A DNA stretch of 64,000 nt from Halorubrum lacusprofundi ATCC 49239 (GTDB lineage Archaea; Halobacteriota; Halobacteria; Halobacteriales; Haloferacaceae), in the NCBI RefSeq assembly GCF_000022205.1, contig NC_012029.1, forward strand, positions 2,356,001 through 2,420,000, in the 5' to 3' direction. Numbering within the stretch: the first letter of the stretch is position 1; every line of letters begins with the position of its first letter. Shown here piece by piece: positions 18,101 to 26,057 of the stretch. The notes beneath the pieces are model-generated. The model made no database searches. It saw only the letters and a list, made by a program, of their open reading frames with translations, and had not been told where the DNA came from. Made by a program: the position numbers and the translations under genes.

Positions 18101-18170
18101 GCGGTTCGGGGTAATCGCGCCGGCGCCGGGGCGGTTCGGGGTAATCGCGCCGGCGCCGGGGCGCTTCGGG
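18101..18170. repeat. 30-bp tandem repeat, 2.3 copies
   Basis: Two identical 30-bp units occupy 18101-18130 and 18131-18160, and a third partial unit with one change follows at 18161-18170. The unit is GC-rich and contains GGCGCCGG. It lies in the divergent gap between the cdc48 operon and the hydrolase gene, upstream of both promoters. Unit length is a multiple of three but no gene here is supported. Confidence 0.85.
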
Positions 18171-18256
18171 CCGGCAAATTCGCTCAGATCTGACGCCGCG
18201 ATCAGGAACCCGGAACCGTCGACGACCTTTATAAGCAACGCGCGGGAGCAACGACC

Positions 18257-19042
18257 ATGGAGCGGGTCACGCACCACGACCGCGACACTGCCTACCGAGT
18301 CTCCGACCGCGGCGGCGACGGACCGACAGTCTGTTTTATCCACGGGAGCGGGGGGAGCAAAGACGTCTGGAAGGCGCAGGCGCGCGTGAGCGACCGATTC
18401 CCGGTCGTCGCGCTCGACCTGTCTGGCCACGGCGACAGCGGCGACATCGACGCCTCCGCCGGTCCCGAGGCGCTCGACGCGTACGCGGACGACGTGGTCG
18501 CCGTCGCGGAGGCGACGGGAGCGACCGTCCTCTGTGGCAACTCGCTAGGCGGAGCCGTCGCGCTGCGGGTCGCCTTGGAGCGCGACCTGCCGCTCGACGG
18601 GCTCGTACTCGCCGGGACGGGTGCGAAGCTCGCCGTCGCTGAACCCCTCCGCGATGCGCTCGCGACCGACTTCGACCGGGTGATCGAGCTGCTCCACGAG
18701 CCCGATCGGCTGTTCCACGACGCGCCACCGGAGTACGTCGAACTGTCGCGCGCCGGGATGCGTGAGTGCGGGCGCGCCGTCACCGAACGCGACTTCCGCA
18801 CCTGCCACGCCTTCGACGTCCGCGACCGGCTCGACGAGATCGCGGTGCCGTCGCTCGCGGTCGTCGGCGAGCATGACGCGCTCACGCCCGTCGAGTACCA
18901 CGATTACCTCGCAGACCGGATCGACGACTGCGAGCGCGCAGTGATCGAGGGTGCCGCACATCTCGCGATGCTCGAACAACCGGACGCGTTCAACACGGCG
19001 CTGGCGGCGTTTTGCTCGCGGCTCTCGCGAGCGTCGACGTAG
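18257..19042 (+). CDS. Alpha/beta hydrolase
   Basis: A 261-residue alpha/beta-hydrolase-fold enzyme. Oxyanion-hole motif FIHGSGGS is at 27-34, the nucleophile elbow GNSLGG puts Ser96 at the centre, and the acid and base are Asp207 (GEHDALTP) and His235 (GAAHLAM). The small cap between residues 125 and 180 is typical of esterases, haloperoxidase-like or C-C hydrolases; the substrate is unknown. TATA box CTTTATAAG at 18227-18235 is 22-30 nt upstream, a leaderless start. Stands alone. Confidence 0.92.
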   Translation: MERVTHHDRDTAYRVSDRGGDGPTVCFIHGSGGSKDVWKAQARVSDRFPVVALDLSGHGDSGDIDASAGPEALDAYADDVVAVAEATGATVLCGNSLGGAVALRVALERDLPLDGLVLAGTGAKLAVAEPLRDALATDFDRVIELLHEPDRLFHDAPPEYVELSRAGMRECGRAVTERDFRTCHAFDVRDRLDEIAVPSLAVVGEHDALTPVEYHDYLADRIDDCERAVIEGAAHLAMLEQPDAFNTALAAFCSRLSRAST

Positions 19043-19351
19043 CGACGGCTGAGTCAGCTCTCGTCGGCGTCGAGGGTCTTAAAAGGATACGGCGAGCGAA
19101 GCGACCGTCCGGGCCGCGCTCTCCTCCGGAGACGCGGCCCGCGTCCGGAGACGCGACCCGCGTCTGGAAGCCGGCTGGACAGAACTCGATGCGGTACCTC
19201 CCGATCGTCGATCGCTGTCGGTTTCGGTCTCCGATATCTTCCGTACTCACCTCGTGTTACAAGTTAGCACTCGACACTATTTAAATCGTTCGCCGGGATG
19301 CTTCGCCGGTCGCCGGCATACTTTTTAAACGGCAGCCTCGATGGGCGTGCA
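19043..19351. other. 309-bp gap with a 19-bp tandem duplication and two TATA boxes
   Basis: The gap holds a 19-bp unit repeated directly at 19126-19144 and 19145-19163 with one mismatch, the decamer TACAAGTTAG at 19258-19267, TATTTAAAT at 19278-19286, and CTTTTTAAAC at 19321-19330. The last box fits a leaderless start at 19352; the first box would give a transcript about 50 nt longer. No protein gene is supported here. Confidence 0.6.
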
Positions 19352-20089
19352 ATGGACGGATCCGGTTTCGACCGCAGCGCCGGTGAAGGCTCCCGCGGCA
19401 GCTCCGATCGCTCCGGTTCCCGCGAGGGCGACGCCGCTTCCGACGCCTCACACGATCCCGACGCCTCGACGCACGGCCCCACAGACCCGGACATCAACGA
19501 CCTGCTCGCGAAACTCGACGCTCTGAGCGACACCGTCGACGGGGACCACGAACGCGAGAAGGTGCGCCAGACCATCTCGCTCGTCGAGCGCATGCCCGGC
19601 AGCGCCGCGTTCACCACCCGTATCACGAAGTACACCTCCCGCGACATGGCCGAGTCGTTCGTCGGGGCGGTCCTCTTTTCGCTCCCCCTGCTCGTCGAAG
19701 GCGGCGTCTTCGAAATCGCCGGCTGGCTCGCCGGGACCTCCGTCGCGGGCGTCCCCGTCTTCCTGCTCGCGCACGTGGCGTTCGTGCTCGTCATGACCGC
19801 CGGCCTGCTCTACGCCGCCGACTTCCGACAGATCGAGATCAGGCACCCGATTTTGGGCGTCATCCCGCGCCGGTACGCCGGGGTGTTGCTCGTCTCGCTT
19901 TTCACCTCGGCGTTCATGCTGCTCCTGTGGGGTCGACTCCACGAGGGCGATCCGACGGGCCCCGAGCGAGGGGCCCGCGTGCTCGTCGTCTGGGCCGTGG
20001 CCGCGTTCGGCGCCGGGCTCGGTGACATCCTCCCGGGCGAGTCGCAGGGCGAGGACATCGGCGAGATCGACCTCGACTTCGACGACTGA
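19352..20089 (+). CDS. Integral membrane protein, DUF2391-like
   Basis: A 245-residue protein starting MDGSGFDRS, 22-31 nt after a TATA box; a longer frame from 19298 would begin in the promoter. The first 75 residues are hydrophilic and low complexity, then a segment DREKVRQTISLVERMPG-like (HEREKVRQTISLVERMPG) and five or so membrane helices (about 100-225), ending in an acidic tail. The layout fits the haloarchaeal DUF2391 family of putative integral membrane proteins. Function unknown. The upstream decamer shared with the cdc48 promoter hints at common control. Confidence 0.75.
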   Translation: MDGSGFDRSAGEGSRGSSDRSGSREGDAASDASHDPDASTHGPTDPDINDLLAKLDALSDTVDGDHEREKVRQTISLVERMPGSAAFTTRITKYTSRDMAESFVGAVLFSLPLLVEGGVFEIAGWLAGTSVAGVPVFLLAHVAFVLVMTAGLLYAADFRQIEIRHPILGVIPRRYAGVLLVSLFTSAFMLLLWGRLHEGDPTGPERGARVLVVWAVAAFGAGLGDILPGESQGEDIGEIDLDFDD

Positions 20090-20201
20090 TCGAGAACTGT
20101 GGCGACCGCCCGCGACGACCGCCCGCACCGACGACTCTAGCCCGAGCGGAACCGTCCCCCCTTTCCACACCTTTTTCGCCGCGGCGACCGTACCCGTGTA
20201 C

Positions 20202-20579
20202 ATGTCAGCGTTACGCGACGCGCTCCGGGACCTCCCGGACGCGGTGTTTGCGGACCTGCTTGAATCCGACGAGGGCTACGTGCTCGTCGTCGACCTCCCT
20301 GGCGCCACCGCCGAGACCACCGAGGTCCTCGCGGAGGACGGCCGAATCGTCATCGAGGGACGCCGTGAGAAGGAGGTCCCCGACGGGTTCCGCTACGTGC
20401 GCGAGGACCGACCGCTGTTTCTCGACGCGGAACTTCCCCTCCCGAGCGACGCGGACGGCAGCGGCGCCGACGCTGAGATGGACCGCGGGGTTCTCGAAAT
20501 GACGATCCCCAAGCGGACCGATGGCGCCTCCCGTACGATCCCGGTCGACGAGGCCGGCGACGACGAAGCCGACGCCTGA
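20202..20579 (+). CDS. Hsp20-like small heat shock protein
   Basis: A 125-residue protein starting MSALRDALRDLPD. The alpha-crystallin domain is recognisable: GYVLVVDLPGATAETTEV, GRIVIEGRREKEVPDGF, LFLDAELPLPSDAD and MDRGVLEMTIPK. The ending RTIPVDEAG contains an I-P-V approximating the IxI/V anchoring motif that the other Hsp20 here (6165) lacks. Holdase in the cytoplasm. The gene directly precedes a UbiB-family kinase gene with only three bases between, so co-transcription is expected. Confidence 0.85.
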   Translation: MSALRDALRDLPDAVFADLLESDEGYVLVVDLPGATAETTEVLAEDGRIVIEGRREKEVPDGFRYVREDRPLFLDAELPLPSDADGSGADAEMDRGVLEMTIPKRTDGASRTIPVDEAGDDEADA

Positions 20580-20582
20580 GGG

Positions 20583-22256
20583 GTGGTTACGCTGGTCAAT
20601 CTCCGTGCCTACTGGCGGTTTTTCGTGGTCATGCGGCGCTTCTCGCCGCTGATCGTCGCCTACTGGCGAGACCGGAAGCGGTACTTCCTGTTCGGCGGGG
20701 GCCGCGAGGTCGACGCCGAGACCCAGCGAGAGCGCGCCGCTATTCTCCTCGACATCCTGCTCACGCTCGGCCCCACGTTCATCAAGCTCGGGCAGATCCT
20801 CTCGACGCGGCCGGACATCCTCCCGCCAGCCTACATCGACGTGTTGGAGGGGCTCCAAGACGACGTACCGCCGGCTCCGTGGGAGGAGTCGAAGATCGTC
20901 CTCGAAGATGAGCTCGGACCGGTCGACGAGACGTTCGACGACTTCGACCGGGAGCCGATAAGCGGCGCGAGCCTCGGGCAGGTGTACACCGCCCGCTACG
21001 AGGGGAGCGACGTGGCCGTCAAGGTCCGCCGTCCGAAGATCGAGTCGCTCGTCGAGGCCGACCTCCGGACGATCCGGTGGTCGATCCCGCTGGTCAGGAA
21101 GTTCACCGGCAGCGGGCGGGCGTTCTCCTTGGAGAACCTCGCCGACGAGTTCGCGAAGACGATCCGCGAGGAGATGGACTACAACCGCGAACGGGCGATG
21201 CTCGAAGAGATCCGCGCCAACTTCGCCGACGAAGACCGGATCCGGATCCCGACCGCCTTCGAGGCAGTCTCCGGCCCGCGCGTGCTCACGATGGAGTATA
21301 TCCCCGGAACCAAGATCAGCGACGTCGACGCGCTCGACGACGCAGGGCACGACCGGAACGCCATCGCCGAGACGCTCCAGGACGTGTACCTCCAGATGAT
21401 CATCGATGACGGCGTATTCCACGCCGACCCCCATCCCGGGAACCTCGCCGTCGACGACGACGGTGCCGTGATCTTCTACGACTTCGGGATGGCCGGACGG
21501 GTGGACCCGTTCATTCAGGAGAAGATCGTCGACTTCTACGTCGCGGTCGCCCGCCAGGACATCGACGGCATCCTCGACACGCTGATCGCGATGGGCACCC
21601 TCTCGCCGGAGGCCGACCGCGAGGTGATGGGGAACGTGATGGAGCTTGCCATCGCGGACGCCAGCGGCGAGGACATCGAGCAGTACCAGGTGAACCAGAT
21701 CATCGAACAGGTGGAGTCGACCATCTACGAGTTCCCCCTCCGACTCCCGCCGGACCTCGCGCTCGTGTTGCGCGTCGCCACCGTCGTCGAGGGGGTCTGT
21801 GTCACCCTCGATCCCGAGTTCGACTTCATCTCGACCGCGACGGAGTATCTCAAAGAAGAGGGGTACTACGAGCAGACCGCCCGAAACCTCGCCGAGGGCG
21901 CCGGACAACAGGCCCAGAAAACGGCTGAGGCGCTGTTTACGGTCCCGCCGAAGGCAGACGACTTTCTCGACCGGGCGAACCGCGGTGACCTCCACATCGA
22001 CGTCACGATCGACGACGGCTCGAACGTCCTCGACAAGCTCGCGATGCGGATCGCTTACTCGGTGCTGCTCGCCGTCGGCGTGCTCTCCTCGACAATCCTC
22101 TACTCGTTCGCTCAGTCGTGGCGGCTCGCGGCGGTCGTACTCCTGCTCGCCGCCCCGCTCGCCGTCGCGCTCTACCGCTCGTTCCGGAAGAAGCGCGGGA
22201 TCCGGACGACGCCTCAGTTTACCAGACAGGGGATGAAAAAGCGGCGCGACGACTGA
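20583..22256 (+). CDS. ABC1/UbiB/AarF-family atypical protein kinase
   Basis: A 557-residue member of the UbiB family. The diagnostic extension motif KLGQ is in TFIKLGQILSTRPDILP; the Ala-rich loop SGASLGQVY replaces the glycine loop; VAVKVRRP carries the ATP lysine; HADPHPGNL is the catalytic loop and YDFGMAGR the metal site. Two C-terminal hydrophobic helices (about 485-535) anchor it in the membrane, followed by a basic tail. The family supports isoprenoid quinone synthesis in bacteria and mitochondria; haloarchaea make menaquinone, so the role here is open. I use the GTG at 20583, three bases after the hsp20 stop; ATG at 20631 is the alternative. Confidence 0.9.
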   Translation: MVTLVNLRAYWRFFVVMRRFSPLIVAYWRDRKRYFLFGGGREVDAETQRERAAILLDILLTLGPTFIKLGQILSTRPDILPPAYIDVLEGLQDDVPPAPWEESKIVLEDELGPVDETFDDFDREPISGASLGQVYTARYEGSDVAVKVRRPKIESLVEADLRTIRWSIPLVRKFTGSGRAFSLENLADEFAKTIREEMDYNRERAMLEEIRANFADEDRIRIPTAFEAVSGPRVLTMEYIPGTKISDVDALDDAGHDRNAIAETLQDVYLQMIIDDGVFHADPHPGNLAVDDDGAVIFYDFGMAGRVDPFIQEKIVDFYVAVARQDIDGILDTLIAMGTLSPEADREVMGNVMELAIADASGEDIEQYQVNQIIEQVESTIYEFPLRLPPDLALVLRVATVVEGVCVTLDPEFDFISTATEYLKEEGYYEQTARNLAEGAGQQAQKTAEALFTVPPKADDFLDRANRGDLHIDVTIDDGSNVLDKLAMRIAYSVLLAVGVLSSTILYSFAQSWRLAAVVLLLAAPLAVALYRSFRKKRGIRTTPQFTRQGMKKRRDD

Positions 22257-22271
22257 CCGTCAGTCGCACTG

Positions 22272-22312
22272 AGACCGTCCGGTCTGCCTCCCACGCTGAG
22301 ACCGTCCGGTCT
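22272..22312. repeat. Duplicated hairpin between convergent genes
   Basis: The 14-bp palindrome AGACCGTCCGGTCT (two-base centre) occurs at 22272-22285 and again at 22299-22312, spaced 27 bp, inside a longer direct repeat of CTGAGACCGTCCGGTCTG; a third partial copy (CGAGACT) is at 22324-22330. It lies exactly in the gap where the UbiB gene and the site-2 protease gene converge. A bidirectional transcription end is possible, but there are no T-tracts. Confidence 0.75.
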
Positions 22313-22346
22313 GTTTCCCACGTCGAGACTGCGTAATGTGGGCCGT

Positions 22347-23498
22347 TCACGCCGTGATGACTTCGATCGGAACGAGAAGGAAACAGAGCGCCCCGACCGC
22401 GAATGTTCCGATCCCAACGGCGAGTCGCGGCCAGCCGAGCCGCTCCTCGTCGGTCGGGTTGGCGGGGCCGTTGAACGCGATCACGAGCGAGAACACGCCC
22501 CAAAACGTCCACAGCCCTACCGACTGGTCGAGCCCGAAGCCGCGCCAGAAGTAGAGGTACGCGGCGATCGAAAAGAGGGCACCGGGAACCAGCGCCGCGA
22601 CCGTCTCCTGTCGCGGGCCGAGCATCGCCCGGACCATGTGCCCTCCGTCGAGCTGGCCGACCGGCAGGAGGTTGAGTAGGGTGAAGAACATCCCAACCCA
22701 GCCGCCGATCACTACCGGGTGTGCGGTGAGTCCCGGATCCTCGTACGCCGTCGGCTGCCCGATAAGATCGGCAATAATACCCAAAAGTGGTGGGTTATTG
22801 AACCGGATCACCGTCCCCGACGCGTTGGCGATCTCGGCCGGAACGCGGAGCGGGTCGAGAGAGAGCCCGATCGCAGTGACGACGACAGTCGCGATCAGCC
22901 CGGCGATCGGGCCGGCGACCCCGATGTCGAACAGGGCCCTCCGTGAGGGCATCCGACCTCGCATCCGGATGATCGCTCCGAGAGTCCCGAACGGGAACAC
23001 GAACGGGATGACGTACGGCAGCGAGACGTCGACGCCGTGGTACCGCCCGGCGACGTAGTGGCCGAGCTCGTGGGTCATCAAGACGCCGAGCACCGCGGCC
23101 GTGAACGGCCACGCCCGCAGCATGGTCAGGGGGTTCGCGGCGATCTCCTCCCATCCGATGTAGTACCACCCGTACGCGCCCACGAACAGCGTCGACAGAA
23201 CTGTCGCCGCGAACATGCCGATGTTCATCCACGGGATTCCGGCTCGTCCGTGGTCGAACGGAGTTGCGACGACGGTGTGGCCCCCCTCAACCGTCTCTAC
23301 GTCGACATCGTAGCCGGCGTCTCGGAACTCCGGGACCAGCTTCCGCAACAGCGTGCGCTCCGGAATGTACGACTCTCCGACGTACCGAACGCGGCCGTCC
23401 TCCCGGCAGATCTCGTCGACCCGGAAGAACGTCCGGAGCGGCTCCGGACGCGGAACGTCGGACGCCTCCGACGGCTCCACGTCCTCGTGTTCTGGCAT
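22347..23498 (-). CDS. Site-2 protease family membrane metalloprotease (M50)
   Basis: A 383-residue intramembrane protease. A soluble N-terminal domain (1-85) precedes the membrane part; HELGH at 143-147 supplies two zinc ligands and the catalytic Glu, and the later NLLPVGQLDGGH supplies the third ligand Asp. At least six hydrophobic helices surround these. Such proteases cleave membrane-bound anti-sigma or regulatory proteins or process membrane peptides; the haloarchaeal substrate cannot be inferred. No promoter partner nearby. Start at ATG of MPEHEDVEPSE. Confidence 0.93.
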   Translation of the reverse strand: MPEHEDVEPSEASDVPRPEPLRTFFRVDEICREDGRVRYVGESYIPERTLLRKLVPEFRDAGYDVDVETVEGGHTVVATPFDHGRAGIPWMNIGMFAATVLSTLFVGAYGWYYIGWEEIAANPLTMLRAWPFTAAVLGVLMTHELGHYVAGRYHGVDVSLPYVIPFVFPFGTLGAIIRMRGRMPSRRALFDIGVAGPIAGLIATVVVTAIGLSLDPLRVPAEIANASGTVIRFNNPPLLGIIADLIGQPTAYEDPGLTAHPVVIGGWVGMFFTLLNLLPVGQLDGGHMVRAMLGPRQETVAALVPGALFSIAAYLYFWRGFGLDQSVGLWTFWGVFSLVIAFNGPANPTDEERLGWPRLAVGIGTFAVGALCFLLVPIEVITA

Positions 23499-23694
23499 CG
23501 TCGGTGGTAGCTGGTCGGCGAGTATAAACCCCGCGTCGGGCGAGGCGTCCGGATCGATCGAGAGCGGGGAGAAAGGTTGCGGAACGACGGCTGGTAGGGA
23601 AGCCGTCAGAGTGTCAGTGCGAGTGACAGTGTGCGATTGTCAGCGTGGGTGCGGGGACGCGTGTGAACGCGCCGTTCGGTAGTACTTCCAGCGA

Positions 23695-23955
23695 TCAGGC
23701 GGGCTCGACGCGCCAGGTCGTCGCGCCCGTGTACGACCACTTCTCGACGGTGAGCTCCGTGGCCGAGTCTCGGAGCTTCAGCATCAGGGCGCCGATCTCC
23801 TTCGGCGAGAGATCGACATCCTGGGAGATGAACTTCCCTTTGAAGTACATCTCACCGTCCTCCGCGCGGTCGAGTAGGTACCGCTTCAGCCGCTCTTCCT
23901 TGCTGAGGTCGTCGGTCGAGGTCCCGGTCGTGGAGGGGTTTGCAGTCGCGCTCAT
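23695..23955 (-). CDS. Small winged-helix-like protein (DUF7123-like)
   Basis: An 86-residue protein with LSKEERLKRYLLDRAEDG, MYFKGKFISQDVDLSPKEIGALM and the end SYTGATTWRVEPA. The order of helices plus a final beta pair resembles a winged helix-turn-helix, so DNA binding is possible, but no ligand or dimerisation domain is present. It matches a conserved short haloarchaeal family (DUF7123, from memory). TATA box on the minus strand (CTTTATAAC, about 23984-23992) about 30 nt upstream supports the start. Confidence 0.75.
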   Translation of the reverse strand: MSATANPSTTGTSTDDLSKEERLKRYLLDRAEDGEMYFKGKFISQDVDLSPKEIGALMLKLRDSATELTVEKWSYTGATTWRVEPA

Positions 23956-24279
23956 GGTACACTCTCCGCTTATTCCCGGAGGGTGTTATAAAGGGAAGAC
24001 CGTTAGAGGGTGTTCAGTGGCTTTCAGGGCGTTTCAGGCCGACCCAACGAGCTAAAAGGTGTCAGACAAACGCTTCATAACCGTTTGATATCCACTTAGA
24101 CGTTTTATAATATCCTTAAAACGGTTTACTACACCAGCCGGGAACCTCGCCTTCGCCTCACCTCGTCGATGCACGATGCCGCCATTTGTCGGCAACAATC
24201 TCTGGATAATTCCGCCCGGGGCGCTCGCTCGCGTCCGGTCGAGGCCCGCGTTCGACAGTTTCTGCGCGCTCCCGTCCGG
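23956..24279. other. 324-bp gap with an AT-rich core
   Basis: The gap separates two minus-strand genes. Bases 24050-24135 are strikingly AT-rich for this genome, include TTTATAATAT and CTTAAAAC, and carry reverse-complementary arms AACCGTTT (24081-24088) and AAACGGTT (24121-24128). Bases 24140-24279 return to high GC. No protein gene, tRNA or transposase remnant is recognisable. Confidence 0.5.
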
Positions 24280-25164
24280 CTACTCTCTCCGGTGGACCCA
24301 GAACTCCTCGGCCTCCGTGGACTCCTTTTTGAATATCGGTACCTCGTCTTTCAGTCGGTCAATCCCGTCCTCGACCGTTCGGAACGCCTCCCCGCGGTGG
24401 CCCGCGAGAACGACGATAAACACGATATCTTCGCCCGCCTCGATCACGCCCGTCCGGTGGTGCATCCGAACTTCAAATACTCCGTCGCGCTCGGTCAGCT
24501 CGGCGGCGATGGCGTCCATCTGCTCCGCAGCGACCCCCTCGTACTTCTCGAACGCGAGGTGGGTCGTCCGGTCGTCGTTCGGAGCGTCTCGCGCGCGAAC
24601 TCGCCCGGTGAACGTCGCGATGGCACCGGCGCGGTCTGCGTCCGCTGACGCCTCCACCTGACGCACGAGCGCCTCCCGGGTGACCCACGGCTCCGCGTCG
24701 GCCAGATCCGTGACGAGCCCGTCGAGGTCGATCTGGTCGGGTGCGTCGGCGGCGGCGACGACCGATCCGGGAACGTCCGCCGGCTCCGCGTCCGCACCGA
24801 GCAGGACCGTCGGGACGCGCAGGCGGGACTCGCCGACCGCGACGAGGTAGTCGTGATCGGGCGCGAGTCCGTCGAGGAGGTCATCGAGTCCCTCGACGCG
24901 CCCGCGTCCCGCCCACGAGCCGTCTGCATCGAGCGCGATCGCCGTGTCGGCGGCCCTCTCCGCCGCTCCCTCGTCATCGGAGTCGTCTCGTCTCACCGCG
25001 ACGCCGCCGTCAGTCACCTCGGACTCGGCGGCTCGACCGGGGGCTTCGCCTCGTTCTCCGTCCTCCCCACCGCAGTCGACGACCGCCACTCGCCCATCGA
25101 GCCGGTCTGCGAGCGTCCCCGCGAGGTCGGTCGCTCCGGGGCCGACGATCGATATCGGTTGCAT
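24280..25164 (-). CDS. moaE: Molybdopterin synthase catalytic subunit MoaE with MobB-like N-terminal domain
   Basis: A 294-residue fusion. Residues 1-150 look like a degenerate MobB-type domain (SIVGPGATDLAGTLADRL, VAVVDCGG, YLVAVGESRLRVPTVLLGAD); the P-loop GxxxxGKT is not intact. Residues 165-294 are MoaE: AGAIATFTGRVR, LAFEKYEGVAAEQMDAI, VRMHHRTGVIEAGEDIVFIVV, GHRGEAFRTVEDGIDRLKDEVPIFKKE and WVHRRE. MoaE with MoaD inserts the dithiolene sulfurs of molybdopterin; in archaea the SAMP proteins serve as MoaD. Cytoplasmic. Divergent from pyrH. Confidence 0.92.
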   Translation of the reverse strand: MQPISIVGPGATDLAGTLADRLDGRVAVVDCGGEDGERGEAPGRAAESEVTDGGVAVRRDDSDDEGAAERAADTAIALDADGSWAGRGRVEGLDDLLDGLAPDHDYLVAVGESRLRVPTVLLGADAEPADVPGSVVAAADAPDQIDLDGLVTDLADAEPWVTREALVRQVEASADADRAGAIATFTGRVRARDAPNDDRTTHLAFEKYEGVAAEQMDAIAAELTERDGVFEVRMHHRTGVIEAGEDIVFIVVLAGHRGEAFRTVEDGIDRLKDEVPIFKKESTEAEEFWVHRRE

Positions 25165-25331
25165 ACTCGAAGGCGGACTGCGAGCGGCTTAGGCGTTTCC
25201 CGGCGCGGTCGGGATCAACCACCGCTGTTCGAGCTGTCCCGCCTGTGTCGGAACAAACGTTCGCCTGCACCGCTGTCTCCGCCTGTCCCGCTTGATAATC
25301 CTTAAGACCGCGACAGGGATATTCGACAGTA

Positions 25332-26057
25332 ATGAGAGTCGTCGTTTCTATCGGCGGGAGCGTGCTCGCGCCCGATCTGGACCCCGACCGGGTGGCCGCG
25401 TACGCCGAGGCGATCGAGCGACTGGCGGCCGACGGCTGCGAAGTCGGCGTCGTCGTCGGCGGGGGCGGCGTCGCGCGCGAGTACATCGAGACGGCGCGCG
25501 AATTGGGCGCCAACGAGGTCGAACTCGACCAGCTGGGCATCGGGACGACCCGGCTCAACGCCCGCCTGCTTATCGCCGCGCTCGCCGGCGGCGCGAACCT
25601 CTCGCCGGCGACGGGGTACGACGAGGCGGCCGCCGCCCTCCGCCGCGGGGAGGTGTCGGTGATGGGCGGCGTGACCCCCGGACAGACTACCGACGCGGTC
25701 GCCGCCGCCTTCGCGGAGTCGGTCGACGCCGACCTGCTCGTGTACGCGACGAGCGCGAACGGCGTGTACGATGCCGACCCCAACGTCGACGACGACGCGA
25801 CCCAGTTCGGGTCGATGTCGCCGGCGGAGCTCGTCGACATCGTCCTTCCGATGAGCCGGAACGCGGGGGCGTCTGCTCCCGTCGACCTGCTCGCGGCCAA
25901 GCTGATCGACCGCGCGGGCATCCGCTCGATCGTCCTCGACGGGACGAATCCCGAGGTTGTCGTCGACGCCGTCCTCCGCGGCGACCACACCGGCACCGAC
26001 GTGATTCCGACTGGGAGCGAGGAGCCGATCTACTGGACGGGGTCGAGCGACGCATGA
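25332..26057 (+). CDS. pyrH: UMP kinase
   Basis: A 241-residue archaeal UMP kinase of the amino-acid-kinase fold, phosphorylating UMP to UDP with ATP. VVVSIGGSVLAPDLDP, VVVGGGGVAREYIE, GIGTTRLNARLLI, VMGGVTPGQTTDAVAA and VYATSANGVYDADPNVDDDA are all family signatures. TATA box CCTTAAGA at 25300-25307 gives a leaderless start. Its stop overlaps the lysS start (ATGA), so pyrimidine nucleotide supply and lysyl-tRNA charging genes form one operon. Confidence 0.96.
   Translation: MRVVVSIGGSVLAPDLDPDRVAAYAEAIERLAADGCEVGVVVGGGGVAREYIETARELGANEVELDQLGIGTTRLNARLLIAALAGGANLSPATGYDEAAAALRRGEVSVMGGVTPGQTTDAVAAAFAESVDADLLVYATSANGVYDADPNVDDDATQFGSMSPAELVDIVLPMSRNAGASAPVDLLAAKLIDRAGIRSIVLDGTNPEVVVDAVLRGDHTGTDVIPTGSEEPIYWTGSSDA

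Noticed and set aside
20211-21995. 594-codon open frame on the minus strand
   Set aside because: Antisense of the UbiB-family gene and part of the hsp20 gene; not coding-like.
25292-26053. N-terminal extension of lysyl-tRNA synthetase
   Set aside because: The frame runs through pyrH out of phase and is Arg-rich; the ATG at 26054 with ATGA overlap is the natural start.
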